Origin: an uncultured Bacteroidales bacterium
GTDB lineage: Bacteria > Bacteroidota > Bacteroidia > Bacteroidales > Paludibacteraceae
NCBI GenBank assembly: GCA_902766045.1
Contig: CACXCA010000025.1
Location: 62,001-126,000 of the forward strand
Length of the DNA: 64,000 bases
Reading direction: 5' to 3'
Below the pieces are notes generated by a model. The model did no database searches, was not told where the DNA came from, and saw only the letters and a program-made list of their open reading frames with translations. Made by a program: the position numbers and the translations under genes. Shown in pieces: positions 36,189 to 46,020 of this stretch (positions are counted from its first letter, which is position 1; each line of letters begins with the position of its first letter).

Positions 36189-39029
36189 ATGTTTAACAGT
36201 GATGAAATAATAATAAAGAATGCGCATGTCCACAATCTAAAAGGTGTGGATGTGACGATTCCTCGTAATCAGTTGGTGGTAATTACCGGACTGTCAGGTT
36301 CAGGTAAGTCTTCGTTGGCTTTTGATACGCTTTATGCGGAAGGTCAGCGTAGATATGTGGAGAGCCTTTCAGCGTATGCTCGTCAGTTCTTAGGACGGAT
36401 GAGTAAACCAGAGGTGGATTTTATAAAGGGAATACCTCCGGCTATTGCTATCCAACAAAAGGTGAATACGAGAAATCCTCGTTCCACGGTGGGTACCTCA
36501 ACAGAAATCTATGAATATCTAAAATTACTTTTTGCTCGAATCGGAAAAACATATTCACCCATATCTGGTGTGGAGGTGAAAAAACATCAATTGAGTGATG
36601 TGACTGATTTCATCTTCTCTTTTCCTGAAGGTACCAAGGGTATTCTTCTGGCTCCTTTTGTGTTGTCGTCTGGTAGAACGATGACGGAACAGTTGTCGAT
36701 CTTCCAAAAACAAGGATATAGTAGAATTGAAGTTGATGGAGAGATCATGAAGATTGAAGAGGCTATCACTTCTGATATATCTTCAACTACTCAGGTGCTC
36801 CTTGTGATAGACCGTTTCGTGGTAAGAGATGATCGTGATACCCGAAATCGTTTGGGCGATTCTATTCAAACAGCTTTCGCTGAGGCCGATGATGTGTGTC
36901 TTGTGAGAATGTACCCTTCTGAGCAACCGGTTGTGTTGCGGCAGTTCTCGAAGAAGTTTGAGGCTGATGGTATGGTGTTTGAAGAGCCTTCTGACCTGAT
37001 GTTTAGTTTTAATACGCCATACGGTGCTTGTCCTACTTGTGAGGGCTTTGGAAAAATCATGGGCATTGATGAAGATCTTGTTATCCCAGATAAGACTCGT
37101 TCTGTTTATGATGGTGCCGTGGTGTGTTGGCGGGGTGAAAAGATGTCAGAGTGGCTTCAATATTTTATCATGAATGCCTCTTCTGTAAAATTCCCTATTC
37201 ATAAGCCTTATATGGAGCTTACTGAAGCGGAAAAATCCTTGTTGTGGCATGGGAATGGACGTATCCATGGAATAGATTCGTTCTTTGACTTTGTACGTGA
37301 AAATCAGTATAAGATACAATATCGTGTCATGTTGGCACGCTATCGTGGGAAAACGACCTGCCCGAATTGTAAAGGTAGCCGATTGCGTAAGGAGGCAAGC
37401 TATGTGCGTGTGGGTGGTCGTTCTATCACAGAACTGGTCTCTATTCCAGTAACCTCTTTGGTGCCTTTCTTCGATACTTTGGAGTTGACAGAACAAGAGG
37501 CAAAGACCTCTAAGCGTTTGTTGTTGGAGATACGGAACAGACTGCGGATCCTAAAGGATGTCGGATTGGGTTATCTGACATTGGACCGTTTGTCTAATTC
37601 GCTGTCGGGTGGTGAAAGTCAACGCATTAATTTGGTGACTTCGTTAGGCAGTAGTCTGGTGGGTTCATTGTATGTCTTGGATGAACCTAGTATCGGATTG
37701 CATCCGAGGGATACTCATTTGCTTATTGATGTACTGCGTAAATTGCAGAAGATAGGTAATACGGTTGTCGTGGTGGAGCATGAGGAGGCTTTTATGCGTG
37801 CGGCCGATTATTTGGTGGATATAGGTCCTGACGCAGGAAGATTGGGCGGACAGGTGGTCTTCCAGGGTCCTGTCACAAAAGAATTGCTTGAGGATAAAGA
37901 ATTGTGTAAAAAAAGTTACACGTTGAAATATCTGAATGGAACTGAAAAGATTGACATGCCGCTATATAGAAGGAAGTGGAGCAACTTTATTGAGGTGACG
38001 GGTGTTTGCCATAATAACCTGAAGGGAATTGATGTGAAGTTCCCTCTGAATGTGATGACGGTGGTGACAGGAGTGAGTGGCTCTGGGAAATCCTCTCTCG
38101 TCTATGATGTGTTTTATAATGCATTGAAAAGAGAATATGATGAGAATGCGGAAAAACCAGGTTCTTTCCGTGAAATAAAAGGTAGTATCAATCTTTTGAA
38201 AGGGGTCGAGTTCGTTGATCAGAATCCGATTGGAAAATCCTCACGATCCAACCCTGTAACCTATATTAAGGCATACGACGATATTCGTAAATTATATGCC
38301 GAACAACCCTTGGCTAAACAGATGGGTTATACCGCCGCTTATTTCTCTTTTAATGTGGAAGGCGGACGATGTGAAGAGTGTCAGGGTGAGGGAACTATTA
38401 CCGTTGAGATGCAGTTTATGGCTGATTTGGTGTTGCCATGTGAGGCTTGTCATGGTAAGCGGTTTAAATCGGATATCCTTGAAGTCATGTATAGGGGAAA
38501 ATCTATATATGATGTTTTGGAGATGACGGTGAATCAGGCTGTGGAGTTCTTCTCGGAGGCGACCTCTTCGTTGGAAAAGAAAATTGTCAAACGGTTGAAA
38601 ACATTACAAGACGTTGGCCTTGGATATGTGAAGTTAGGTCAATCCTCTGATACGTTGTCAGGTGGTGAAAGTCAGCGTGTGAAGTTGGCGGCTATCTTGG
38701 GTACAGAAAAGCCGGAACCTACATTGTTTATTTTTGATGAACCTACTACAGGACTTCATTTCCATGATGTGAAAACATTATTGAAAGCGTTTAATGCTTT
38801 AATTGCCAACGGTCATACCGTGGTGATCGTTGAACATGATTTGGATGTTGTTAAATCGGCTGATTATGTGATTGATATTGGACCAGAAGGAGGTGAGGCC
38901 GGAGGAAAACTGGTATTTGCAGGAACACCTGAGGAGTTGATGCAGTGCGAAGAATCCTATACAGGTAAGTTTTTGCGAAAAATGATGGAAGAAAGATATT
39001 CTGAAAAGACTAATCATAAGGAGGAATAG
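36189..39029 (+). CDS. uvrA: Excinuclease ABC subunit A
   Basis: The 946-residue damage-recognition ATPase of nucleotide excision repair has the usual length. It has two ABC ATPase halves with Walker A motifs GLSGSGKSS (34-42) and GVSGSGKSS (about 630). Signature motifs NSLSGGESQRINL and DTLSGGESQRVKL are present. Zinc modules show CPTCEGFGKI/CPNCKGSRL and CEECQGEGTI/CEACHGKRF. The start MFNSDEIIIKNAHVHNLKGVDV is typical. The Sua5-like gene begins at the stop codon, so the genes are coupled. Confidence 0.97.
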   Translation: MFNSDEIIIKNAHVHNLKGVDVTIPRNQLVVITGLSGSGKSSLAFDTLYAEGQRRYVESLSAYARQFLGRMSKPEVDFIKGIPPAIAIQQKVNTRNPRSTVGTSTEIYEYLKLLFARIGKTYSPISGVEVKKHQLSDVTDFIFSFPEGTKGILLAPFVLSSGRTMTEQLSIFQKQGYSRIEVDGEIMKIEEAITSDISSTTQVLLVIDRFVVRDDRDTRNRLGDSIQTAFAEADDVCLVRMYPSEQPVVLRQFSKKFEADGMVFEEPSDLMFSFNTPYGACPTCEGFGKIMGIDEDLVIPDKTRSVYDGAVVCWRGEKMSEWLQYFIMNASSVKFPIHKPYMELTEAEKSLLWHGNGRIHGIDSFFDFVRENQYKIQYRVMLARYRGKTTCPNCKGSRLRKEASYVRVGGRSITELVSIPVTSLVPFFDTLELTEQEAKTSKRLLLEIRNRLRILKDVGLGYLTLDRLSNSLSGGESQRINLVTSLGSSLVGSLYVLDEPSIGLHPRDTHLLIDVLRKLQKIGNTVVVVEHEEAFMRAADYLVDIGPDAGRLGGQVVFQGPVTKELLEDKELCKKSYTLKYLNGTEKIDMPLYRRKWSNFIEVTGVCHNNLKGIDVKFPLNVMTVVTGVSGSGKSSLVYDVFYNALKREYDENAEKPGSFREIKGSINLLKGVEFVDQNPIGKSSRSNPVTYIKAYDDIRKLYAEQPLAKQMGYTAAYFSFNVEGGRCEECQGEGTITVEMQFMADLVLPCEACHGKRFKSDILEVMYRGKSIYDVLEMTVNQAVEFFSEATSSLEKKIVKRLKTLQDVGLGYVKLGQSSDTLSGGESQRVKLAAILGTEKPEPTLFIFDEPTTGLHFHDVKTLLKAFNALIANGHTVVIVEHDLDVVKSADYVIDIGPEGGEAGGKLVFAGTPEELMQCEESYTGKFLRKMMEERYSEKTNHKEE

Positions 39030-39031
39030 TG

Positions 39032-39637
39032 ATGAATATAAATGAAAATAGGAAACCGAACAATCTGTCCGAGTTTAAGGATGACATAAAAGAAGCAGTG
39101 AAGGTTATGCGTGCAGGTGGTATAATCCTATATCCTACAGATACAATCTGGGGATTGGGTTGTGATGCCACAAATGAAGATGCCGTAAAAAAAATATACG
39201 AATTGAAAAAACGATCAGATAGCAAGGCGCTTTTGGTTTTGACGGATCATGTGGCAAAAGTGGAACGTCTTGTGGATGAGATGCCGGAGGTGGCATACGA
39301 CCTGATTGACTTGAGCGAGAAACCATTGACTATCATCTATTCGGGTGCTAAGAATCTAGCAACAAATTTGTTGGCGGAGGATGGTAGCGTGGGAATCCGT
39401 GTTACGAAGGAGTCTTTCTCGAAGGCTTTGTGTGAGACCTTCAGACTGCCTATTGTGTCAACCTCTGCTAATATAAGTGGGGAACCGGCAGCAAAGAATT
39501 TCTCGGAGATCTCTGAGGAGATAAAGAACGGTGTTGATTATATCGTCAAATATCGTCAGATGGATTTTTCAAAAGCAGCTCCTTCTTCTATTATCAAGCT
39601 CGGAAAGGGTGGTGAGGTATCTATAATTCGTGAATAA
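39032..39637 (+). CDS. L-threonylcarbamoyladenylate synthase (Sua5/YciO/YrdC family)
   Basis: A 201-residue protein of the family that makes threonylcarbamoyl-AMP for the t6A modification of tRNAs decoding ANN codons. Motifs are IILYPTDTIWGLGCDATNEDAV, KKRSDSKALLVL (KRxxxKP-like) and PIVSTSANISGEPAAKNFSEI. The ATG at 39032 is chosen because it is 8 nt after a clear AAGGAGG; a GTG directly before it overlaps the uvrA stop. It lacks the extra C-terminal Sua5 domain. Confidence 0.92.
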   Translation: MNINENRKPNNLSEFKDDIKEAVKVMRAGGIILYPTDTIWGLGCDATNEDAVKKIYELKKRSDSKALLVLTDHVAKVERLVDEMPEVAYDLIDLSEKPLTIIYSGAKNLATNLLAEDGSVGIRVTKESFSKALCETFRLPIVSTSANISGEPAAKNFSEISEEIKNGVDYIVKYRQMDFSKAAPSSIIKLGKGGEVSIIRE

Positions 39638-39655
39638 TCAAGTCTTGGATAGACC

Positions 39656-41080
39656 ATGGAATGCTTGACACAAAAAAAAATAAGACAACGTCTGAAATAT
39701 ATTATTTTAGACCTGTTCTCCGTGTTGTTTGCATGGGCTCTTTTCTTTGTGTTCAGACGTTTGGAGATTGAATCCACATTTATACATCAGATTCAGATGT
39801 TTTCTCCAATCTATAATTTTGAAAAGATTTTGCTGGGAATACCTCTCTATTGGTTATTTGTGTTTTGGCTATCGGGTTATTACAACCAGCCGTTGCGAAA
39901 ATCCAGGGTGGAGGAGTTATGGCAAACGTTTGTTAGTGTTCTGTTAGGTTGTTTAGGGTTGTTCTTTATCTTGTTGTTGAATGACCCTGTTGTGAACTAT
40001 ACCGACTACTATCGGTCATTTATAGTGTTGTTCCTCATCTATTTTGTGGTGATTTATTTGGCACGTTATACGTTGACACGCATTGTAACGTATAACATTC
40101 ATCATAGAGTGTGGGGATTCAATACCTTGATTGTGGGGTGTGGAGAGAAGGCGATGAATCTGTATCAGGAGTTTCAGAACATGAAGAATTCCACGGGAGA
40201 GATCGTGCGAGGTTTTATCTCCATAGATTCGGAGCAGTCGCATGTGCCTGCAGAGTTGATACTGGGGTCTGAACGTGATCTGGATACGATTATCGATGAA
40301 AATGAAATAGAAGAGGTTATTGTGGCGACAGACGGTGATGATATGAAGGATTTCTATGAGGTGGTCAATCGCTTGGTTGGCAAGGATGTTGAGTTGAAGA
40401 TCATTCCTAAGTTATATGACTTCTTGGTGGGAGGTGTGCGGGTGACGTCCATCTATGGTGCTCTTTTGGTGGATTTGTTTGATGTCCGCCTTTCAGAGTC
40501 GGGTAAGAATGTTAAACGGTTGATGGATATCATGGTTTCGGCATTGGCTATAGTCCTTCTTTCTCCGTTGCTTTTGTTGGTCTCTTTATTGGTGAAGGTC
40601 ACGTCGGAGGGTCCTGTCATCTACAAACAAGAACGTGTGGGATTGAAGGGGAAACCGTTTAATATCTACAAATTCCGTACAATGGAACATAATTCGGAAG
40701 GAACAGTGCCACAATTGTCATCTGTTAATGATAAACGTATCACCAAGGTGGGACGTGTCTTACGAAAATATAGGATTGATGAGATCCCTCAGTTCTTCAA
40801 TGTCTTGAAAGGTGACATGTCGTTGGTGGGTCCACGTCCAGAACGTCCATATTACGAGCAACAAATAATTGAAAAAGTACCTTACTTCAAGGTGATTCAT
40901 AAGGTACGTCCCGGTATCACATCATGGGGAATGGTGATGTATGGATATGCCGATACGGTGGATAAGATGATAGAACGATTGAAGTATGATATCATCTATT
41001 TGGAAAACATATCTGTGACAGTGGATGTTAAGATTTTGATCTATACCATCCGAACGGTTTTGACAGGAAAGGGTATATGA
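39656..41080 (+). CDS. Polyprenyl-phosphate sugar-1-phosphate transferase (WcaJ/WbaP-like)
   Basis: This 474-residue inner membrane enzyme starts assembly of an exopolysaccharide, capsule or O-antigen unit by moving a sugar-1-phosphate to undecaprenyl phosphate. Four N-terminal transmembrane helices (about 15-140) are followed by a CoA-binding-like domain (NTLIVGCGEKAMNLYQEF). The catalytic C-terminal part (about 275-474) has KRLMDIMVSALAIVLLSP, KQERVGLKGKPFNIYKFRTM, RKYRIDEIPQFFNVLKGDMSLVGPRPERP and RPGITSWG. No other glycan-assembly genes are near, so it may serve a cluster elsewhere. It starts 18 bp after the Sua5-like gene. Confidence 0.92.
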   Translation: MECLTQKKIRQRLKYIILDLFSVLFAWALFFVFRRLEIESTFIHQIQMFSPIYNFEKILLGIPLYWLFVFWLSGYYNQPLRKSRVEELWQTFVSVLLGCLGLFFILLLNDPVVNYTDYYRSFIVLFLIYFVVIYLARYTLTRIVTYNIHHRVWGFNTLIVGCGEKAMNLYQEFQNMKNSTGEIVRGFISIDSEQSHVPAELILGSERDLDTIIDENEIEEVIVATDGDDMKDFYEVVNRLVGKDVELKIIPKLYDFLVGGVRVTSIYGALLVDLFDVRLSESGKNVKRLMDIMVSALAIVLLSPLLLLVSLLVKVTSEGPVIYKQERVGLKGKPFNIYKFRTMEHNSEGTVPQLSSVNDKRITKVGRVLRKYRIDEIPQFFNVLKGDMSLVGPRPERPYYEQQIIEKVPYFKVIHKVRPGITSWGMVMYGYADTVDKMIERLKYDIIYLENISVTVDVKILIYTIRTVLTGKGI

Positions 41081-41138
41081 TGAAGAATGAATCATCCAAC
41101 AGGTTTATATTGTGTGATTTTATAAATAAACACTTTAG

Positions 41139-41663
41139 ATGATGAACAGATTTACGAACTTACAGATTATAAGGGCCATCATTGCTTTCTTCATGGTTGC
41201 CTTAGTGGTTTCAGGCGCTACCGCATTCCCTGTGGAATCAGAATTGAAACTGCTATGTTCTATCTTCCATATAGATGAAATTACTGTTGATGGAATGCCT
41301 GCTATTTCCCGTTTCGTGTATGATATGAAGGAAGCGATTGTAGAGACTAACCAAAATCATCCTCAAATTGCATATGGTTTTGACTGGTTAGCTTTTGCAC
41401 ATTTGGTGATTGCTGGTATATTCGTGGGACCGTTCATCGATCCTGTCCGAAATAAGTTTGTCATCTATTGGGGAATGTTCGCATGTGTGGCCATCTTACC
41501 TCTTGCGTTTATCTGTGGTCCTATCAGAGATATCCCATTCTATTGGACGTTGATCGATTGCTCTTTTGGTGTTTTCGGTATCATTCCGCTGCTCATTTGT
41601 TTGAAGTATATCAAACGGTTGGAGCAGGAACAAAAAGAGGTTCGGGTAAGTGCGGAAGAATAA
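41139..41663 (+). CDS. Small inner membrane protein of unknown function
   Basis: The 174-residue protein has about four transmembrane segments: IIRAIIAFFMVALVVSGATAF, WLAFAHLVIAGIFVGPFI, FVIYWGMFACVAILPLAFICG and IDCSFGVFGIIPLLICL. A charged tail ends KRLEQEQKEVRVSAEE. A conserved-looking DWLAFAHLVIAGIFVGPFIDPVRNKFVI segment suggests a real family, but I cannot name it. There are two adjacent ATG codons (41139, 41142). It lies 58 bp after the sugar transferase and may be co-transcribed. Confidence 0.75.
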   Translation: MMNRFTNLQIIRAIIAFFMVALVVSGATAFPVESELKLLCSIFHIDEITVDGMPAISRFVYDMKEAIVETNQNHPQIAYGFDWLAFAHLVIAGIFVGPFIDPVRNKFVIYWGMFACVAILPLAFICGPIRDIPFYWTLIDCSFGVFGIIPLLICLKYIKRLEQEQKEVRVSAEE

Positions 41664-41688
41664 TAAAGCATGATAATCATTTACAAAG

Positions 41689-41719
41689 ACCGGAAAGCCT
41701 TATGCATTCCGGTTTTTTG
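41689..41719 (+). terminator. Terminator overlapping 3' end of the HTCS gene
   Basis: ACCGGAA / TTCCGGT with an 11-nt loop is followed by TTTTT. The right arm lies inside the last codons of the convergent HTCS gene. Confidence 0.7.
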
Positions 41720-44700
41720 CATATTGAGAAGGAGTGACTCCAAATTTCTCCGAGAAACAGTTGCTGAAATATTTAGGATCGGAAAATCCTACCATATAGG
41801 CAACCTCAGAAATGTTTTGTTTGCTCTGTTTTAAGATTTGTGCAGCATGCTCCAAACGTATAGCTTTGATGTATTCAGAAGGAGAACAACCTGTTATTGC
41901 TTTCATCTTTCTGAATAGTTGAACTCGACTGATAGCTGTTTCTGATGCCAGAAATTCAACAGAGAGATTGGAGGTGCTGATATTCTCTTTTATGATATCA
42001 TTGATTTTAGCGATGAAGGTGTCGTCCATACTTTCAGGAATCTCCATGTCAGGCATCCTTAAAATATGATTTCTGATGTGGTCTCTTTGCAAATCTTTGT
42101 TTTTCAGTAATGTGGCTATCTTTGCTTTTAGTATTTCGGCATTGAAAGGCTTTGTTATGTAATCGTCGGCTCCGATGTTGAGGCCCTGAACTTGGTCTTC
42201 AATAGTATCTTCTGATGTGAGTAATATGACAGGGATATGTTGTGTTAACGCATCTTCTTTGATACAGTGACACAACTCTCGTCCATCCATTTTTGGCATG
42301 ACAATGTCGGAGATGATTAAGTCGGGTATCTCCTTGTGTGCAATCTGCAAAGCATCTTCACCATTGGTGGAGGTGATGACATGATAGTGGGGTTTCAACA
42401 GATTATATTCATAACTGAGGATTTCCTCGCTATCATCTACAATGAGCAGTGTACGTTTATTTTCTTCGTTTGAACTGCTTGTGTCACTTTCTATGAGAGT
42501 ATAGTTTGTTTCCTTCAGCGTTTGTCTCTCGGTGCCTTGTGGCAATAAGATAGAGATGGTGGTGCCGACCCCTTTCTCGCTCTCGATGATGAATTGTCCT
42601 TTGTTGTATGCAATGAACTCCTGACAAATCTTGAGGCCTAATCCAGAGCCTTTCTCGTTCTTGGTTCCAAAGGTGGTGGTGGTCGTGTTCTTGTCGAATA
42701 GTTTCATGCGTTGTTCCTCTGTCATACCCACACCGTCGTCTTGTATGCTCCATTTGATTTTGTCACCCTCCTCTTGTATGCTGATGTGTATGTGGCCATT
42801 CTCGCGGGTGAACTTGATGGCATTGTTTAGCAGGTTTCGACAGACGGTGCTAATCATACGTTGATCCACGAAAGCAGATTTCTCTGATTGGTTGGTGAAG
42901 GTCAGCTGTATGTTTTTCTCTTCGATCAATCCTTGTAATAATGTGATGCACTCTTTGCTTAGTGCATCCAAGAAGACATCTTTGGGGGTGTATAGAATGT
43001 TTTGATTCTGTATGCGTGCCCAATCCAACAAGTTCTCCATCTGCGTCTGTAAGTTTTTGGCAGATTTACATACTTGTTTGATCTTGCTGTTGTCCTCATC
43101 TTCGCTCATTAACGATAGGTTTCCGACGATTGCGGTGAGAGGGTTTCTCAGGTCGTGAGCGATGACAGAAAGAATCTTATTCTTGGTGTCGAGTGATTCG
43201 TCCAATCGTTTGTTTTGAATCTCAAGGTTCTCTTTTTGGTCTTGAATCTCCAAGTTTTTTTGTTGCAGTTCTTCTGTTCGTTGAGCCACTAAGTTTTCAA
43301 GTTCTACTTGTTTCTTCTTTAGATCTCGTGATCGAATATAAAGTATTAAGTAGAAGATGATAAGAAAAGCAAGTACGCAAGAGAGTTTAAACCACCATGT
43401 CTTCCACCAAGGAGGAAGAATGATGATTGTGAGGGATTTGGACAGTATGTCTTTGCTTGAATCGATATTGATTGCTTTTGCGAGGAAGGTATATGTGCCT
43501 GGCGACAAGTTGGTGAAATAAGCTTGTCTGCTTTTTCCCGTGCTTGTCCATTCGTTTTGAAATCCTTTCATTTGATAGGCATAGTTTATCAGATCTGCAT
43601 TTTTATAATCAATACAGAAAAAATCGATGCTGATAGAGTTCTCGTCGTGATTGAGGATGATTGTGTCCGTGTAGGCCAAGGTCTTTGTTAGCACATTTGA
43701 TTCACCGACAATTTGTTTCTTGCCCCAGACAAATAGATTGTTTAAGAATAGATGTGGATCATCTGGAGTAAAGTTCAGTTCATTTGGATTAAATACGAGG
43801 TATCCATTGTTGGAACCTACGTAAATCATATCTTCTGAACGATAGATAGCATTAGGGGTGAAGGGGTTTCCGTTTAAGTCATTTCTTAAATTGAAATGAT
43901 GCGTGGTGCCCGTTTCTCTATTTAAACGAATGATCTCTTCAATGGAGATTATCCAGAGATTATGATCTTTATCTTCGCATATCGAATTTAGATTAGGTGG
44001 AAGGTGGTATCGATTGCTCAGATTGATGAATGAACTATCCGTTTCGTTGTATTGAATTAATCCGTTGTTTGCAGTGATGAATAGGATTTCTTTGTCGAAA
44101 GTCTCGATGGACATTTTCACTTCGTTTTGTAGGTTTTCATTGGATTTTTTATTGATGGATAATCGTTTGCATGAATAGCCATCATATAGCATGATACCTT
44201 CACTCGAACAAGCCCAAAGTCTTCCTTTGTGATCTTTCATTAGGTGGTTGACCCATTGAGGATTACGACGTGAGAAAATGAGTTCGTCGCAATTGTATTT
44301 GTTGTCTATATGGTCGTTCTGAGTGTTGATTCTGCATATACCGCCTCCGTCTGTCGAGATCCATACATAAGGACCATCTATCAGTATTGAACGAAGAAGA
44401 TTGCTGGTTATGGAGTTTGAATCGTTTGCAATGTGTCCATAGGTTTTGTATTTGCCTGTTTTTATGTCATAACGAACAACACCGACCTGGTTGTATCCCC
44501 ATGTGGAGATCCAAAACTCATCAGGAAGTGTTCCTTTCTTTATGTCCAGTATGATTTTTCCGAATTTATCAACGGGAGAAAATTTATTTGTCTCTTTGTC
44601 GTATATGTTCAATCCACCGCCATCTGTTCCGATAAGTACTTTTTCTTGATTGTCGGAGAAGCAGGTGACTGCATTGTGGGACAGACTTCCTGGTTTGTCG

Positions 44701-45710
44701 CTTCGTTGAAACAATTCGAATGTGTTGATGTCTCTATTGCATTGATATATCCAATAGTGGTGTGTGCCTGCCCAAATATCATTCTTGCTATCTTCCATGA
44801 TGCAACCGATTGTCAGTTGCTCGACACCGGAAGGATATTTAAATTGGGGAACATGGAACTCTTTCGTTTCTAAGTTGTATTCAATCAGTTGCCCGTTTAC
44901 AGAACCTATCCAAATGGTTCTTTGGGAATCTTCATATAGAGACAATACATAGTCGCTGTAGAATATGGATGGCATGTTGACCGACGAATAGGTTTTGACT
45001 GATTGATCAATTGGATTGTAGATGATCAGTCCGAGGTCACGTGTTCCTATGTATATGTTTCCGTCGGATGCAGGTAGAATCACTTTGACATGTAACTCTG
45101 TTGGCTCGTTGTTGATGCGGGGTGTGATTGCTTTTATCTCGCCTGTCTTCTTGTCGAACAGATGCAGTCCGTTCGTTAATGAACCCAGCCAGATCTTGTC
45201 TTTGTCCAGATGCATGCATACTCCATTGATATAAGGATAAATCTGAATTTGTGACCCGTTGGAAGAGACTTTCACTAGTTCACGAAATGTTTGTATCCAG
45301 AAGTATCCCTCTTCATCTTCCTGTATGCTGACGATGTTGTTGCTCGAAAGGTCGGATAGGGGGATTTCGGCGAAGTTGTCATGCTCATAGTTGTAGATGG
45401 CAACACCATTGTCCGTTCCCACCCAAAGTCTTTTATGAGAATCTTGAAGCAGTTTACGACAGTTGTTGTTGGGCAGGGAGTTGGCGGAACTTTCGCTTTG
45501 TAGATATTGTTCGTAGTCGTATCCGTTGAATTTTATGAGCCCGTTCTCTGTTGCAATCCATAGAAATCCATAGGAATCCTCTACCATGCCATTTATATTG
45601 CTGTACGGAATATAGGACTGAGACTGATAGATAGAAAACCGTGGTGCACCTGCATAGATGTATAAGTTGCACAATATGAATGTTATGTATAGTATTAATC
45701 GTTTAGTCAT
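41700..45710 (-). CDS. Hybrid two-component system (HTCS) sensor/regulator
   Basis: The 1336-residue one-protein signalling system is typical of Bacteroidota glycan sensing. A signal peptide is followed by two periplasmic beta-propellers of Reg_prop repeats (GMVEDSYGFLWIATENGLIKF; DSHKRLWVGTDNGVAIY and more, about 25-650) and a Y_Y_Y domain (YQMKGFQNEW...SPGTYTFLAKA). A transmembrane helix lies near 775-795, then a coiled coil. HisKA has SVIAHDLRNPL (His about 850), and HATPase has GSGLGLKICQEF. The receiver has LIVDDSEEIL and ISDIVMPKMDGREL (Asp about 1133), then a C-terminal AraC HTH (DPKYFSNCFSEKFGVTPSQY). Such proteins usually sit beside the PUL they control; here none is adjacent, so the target is unknown. 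Confidence 0.96.
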   Translation of the reverse strand: MTKRLILYITFILCNLYIYAGAPRFSIYQSQSYIPYSNINGMVEDSYGFLWIATENGLIKFNGYDYEQYLQSESSANSLPNNNCRKLLQDSHKRLWVGTDNGVAIYNYEHDNFAEIPLSDLSSNNIVSIQEDEEGYFWIQTFRELVKVSSNGSQIQIYPYINGVCMHLDKDKIWLGSLTNGLHLFDKKTGEIKAITPRINNEPTELHVKVILPASDGNIYIGTRDLGLIIYNPIDQSVKTYSSVNMPSIFYSDYVLSLYEDSQRTIWIGSVNGQLIEYNLETKEFHVPQFKYPSGVEQLTIGCIMEDSKNDIWAGTHHYWIYQCNRDINTFELFQRSDKPGSLSHNAVTCFSDNQEKVLIGTDGGGLNIYDKETNKFSPVDKFGKIILDIKKGTLPDEFWISTWGYNQVGVVRYDIKTGKYKTYGHIANDSNSITSNLLRSILIDGPYVWISTDGGGICRINTQNDHIDNKYNCDELIFSRRNPQWVNHLMKDHKGRLWACSSEGIMLYDGYSCKRLSINKKSNENLQNEVKMSIETFDKEILFITANNGLIQYNETDSSFINLSNRYHLPPNLNSICEDKDHNLWIISIEEIIRLNRETGTTHHFNLRNDLNGNPFTPNAIYRSEDMIYVGSNNGYLVFNPNELNFTPDDPHLFLNNLFVWGKKQIVGESNVLTKTLAYTDTIILNHDENSISIDFFCIDYKNADLINYAYQMKGFQNEWTSTGKSRQAYFTNLSPGTYTFLAKAINIDSSKDILSKSLTIIILPPWWKTWWFKLSCVLAFLIIFYLILYIRSRDLKKKQVELENLVAQRTEELQQKNLEIQDQKENLEIQNKRLDESLDTKNKILSVIAHDLRNPLTAIVGNLSLMSEDEDNSKIKQVCKSAKNLQTQMENLLDWARIQNQNILYTPKDVFLDALSKECITLLQGLIEEKNIQLTFTNQSEKSAFVDQRMISTVCRNLLNNAIKFTRENGHIHISIQEEGDKIKWSIQDDGVGMTEEQRMKLFDKNTTTTTFGTKNEKGSGLGLKICQEFIAYNKGQFIIESEKGVGTTISILLPQGTERQTLKETNYTLIESDTSSSNEENKRTLLIVDDSEEILSYEYNLLKPHYHVITSTNGEDALQIAHKEIPDLIISDIVMPKMDGRELCHCIKEDALTQHIPVILLTSEDTIEDQVQGLNIGADDYITKPFNAEILKAKIATLLKNKDLQRDHIRNHILRMPDMEIPESMDDTFIAKINDIIKENISTSNLSVEFLASETAISRVQLFRKMKAITGCSPSEYIKAIRLEHAAQILKQSKQNISEVAYMVGFSDPKYFSNCFSEKFGVTPSQYAKNRNA

Positions 45711-45755
45711 GAAAAATTTCTTTCTGGAAACAATACAAAAATAACAAAAGTTTTT

Positions 45756-45784
45756 TTGATTTTCAAAAAAAAAGAGTATCTTTG
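45756..45784 (+). promoter_or_regulatory. Promoter of tRNA-Met
   Basis: TTG at 45756-45758 and TATCTTTG at 45777-45784 have an 18-bp spacer. The same -7 sequence precedes tRNA-Arg. The tRNA begins 26 bp downstream. Confidence 0.7.
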
Positions 45785-45810
45785 CACCGCAATTCAGGAA
45801 TGAATGGGAT

Positions 45811-45884
45811 GGCGGGATAGCTCAGTTGGTTAGAGCGTCGGATTCATAACCCGGAGGTCTCGAGTTCAATTCTCGATCCCGCTA
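45811..45884 (+). tRNA. tRNA-Met (anticodon CAU; elongator or Ile2 type)
   Basis: The 74-nt cloverleaf has acceptor arms GGCGGGA / TCCCGCT (G1-U72 wobble), D-arm GCTC...GAGC, anticodon loop TTCATAA with CAT at 45845-45847, and T-loop GTTCAATTC. The bp at 31-39 would be A-C, a mismatch at the base of the anticodon loop. The acceptor is not of the initiator type. CAU can mean elongator Met or lysidine-modified Ile; the overall sequence resembles Bacteroidota tRNA-Met. Confidence 0.92.
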
Positions 45885-45885
45885 C

Positions 45886-45920
45886 AAAAAAGCGAAACTT
45901 TTTGGTTTCGCTTTTTTTTT
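45886..45920 (+). terminator. Terminator after tRNA-Met
   Basis: A 13-bp stem (AAAAAAGCGAAAC / GTTTCGCTTTTTT) with a 6-nt loop is followed by further T residues, directly after the tRNA. Confidence 0.9.
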
Positions 45921-46020
45921 GTGTATTTGGGTTTATTATGATTTTTTCTGATGTAGACACAATGCATTGCGTCTCAATCTGACCAATCCGACCGTTCAAT
46001 TTTAATTCCCCTCATAGTAA

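Noticed and set aside
39029-39031. GTG start for the Sua5-like gene
   Set aside because: It overlaps the uvrA stop; the next codon ATG is placed better after the AAGGAGG site.
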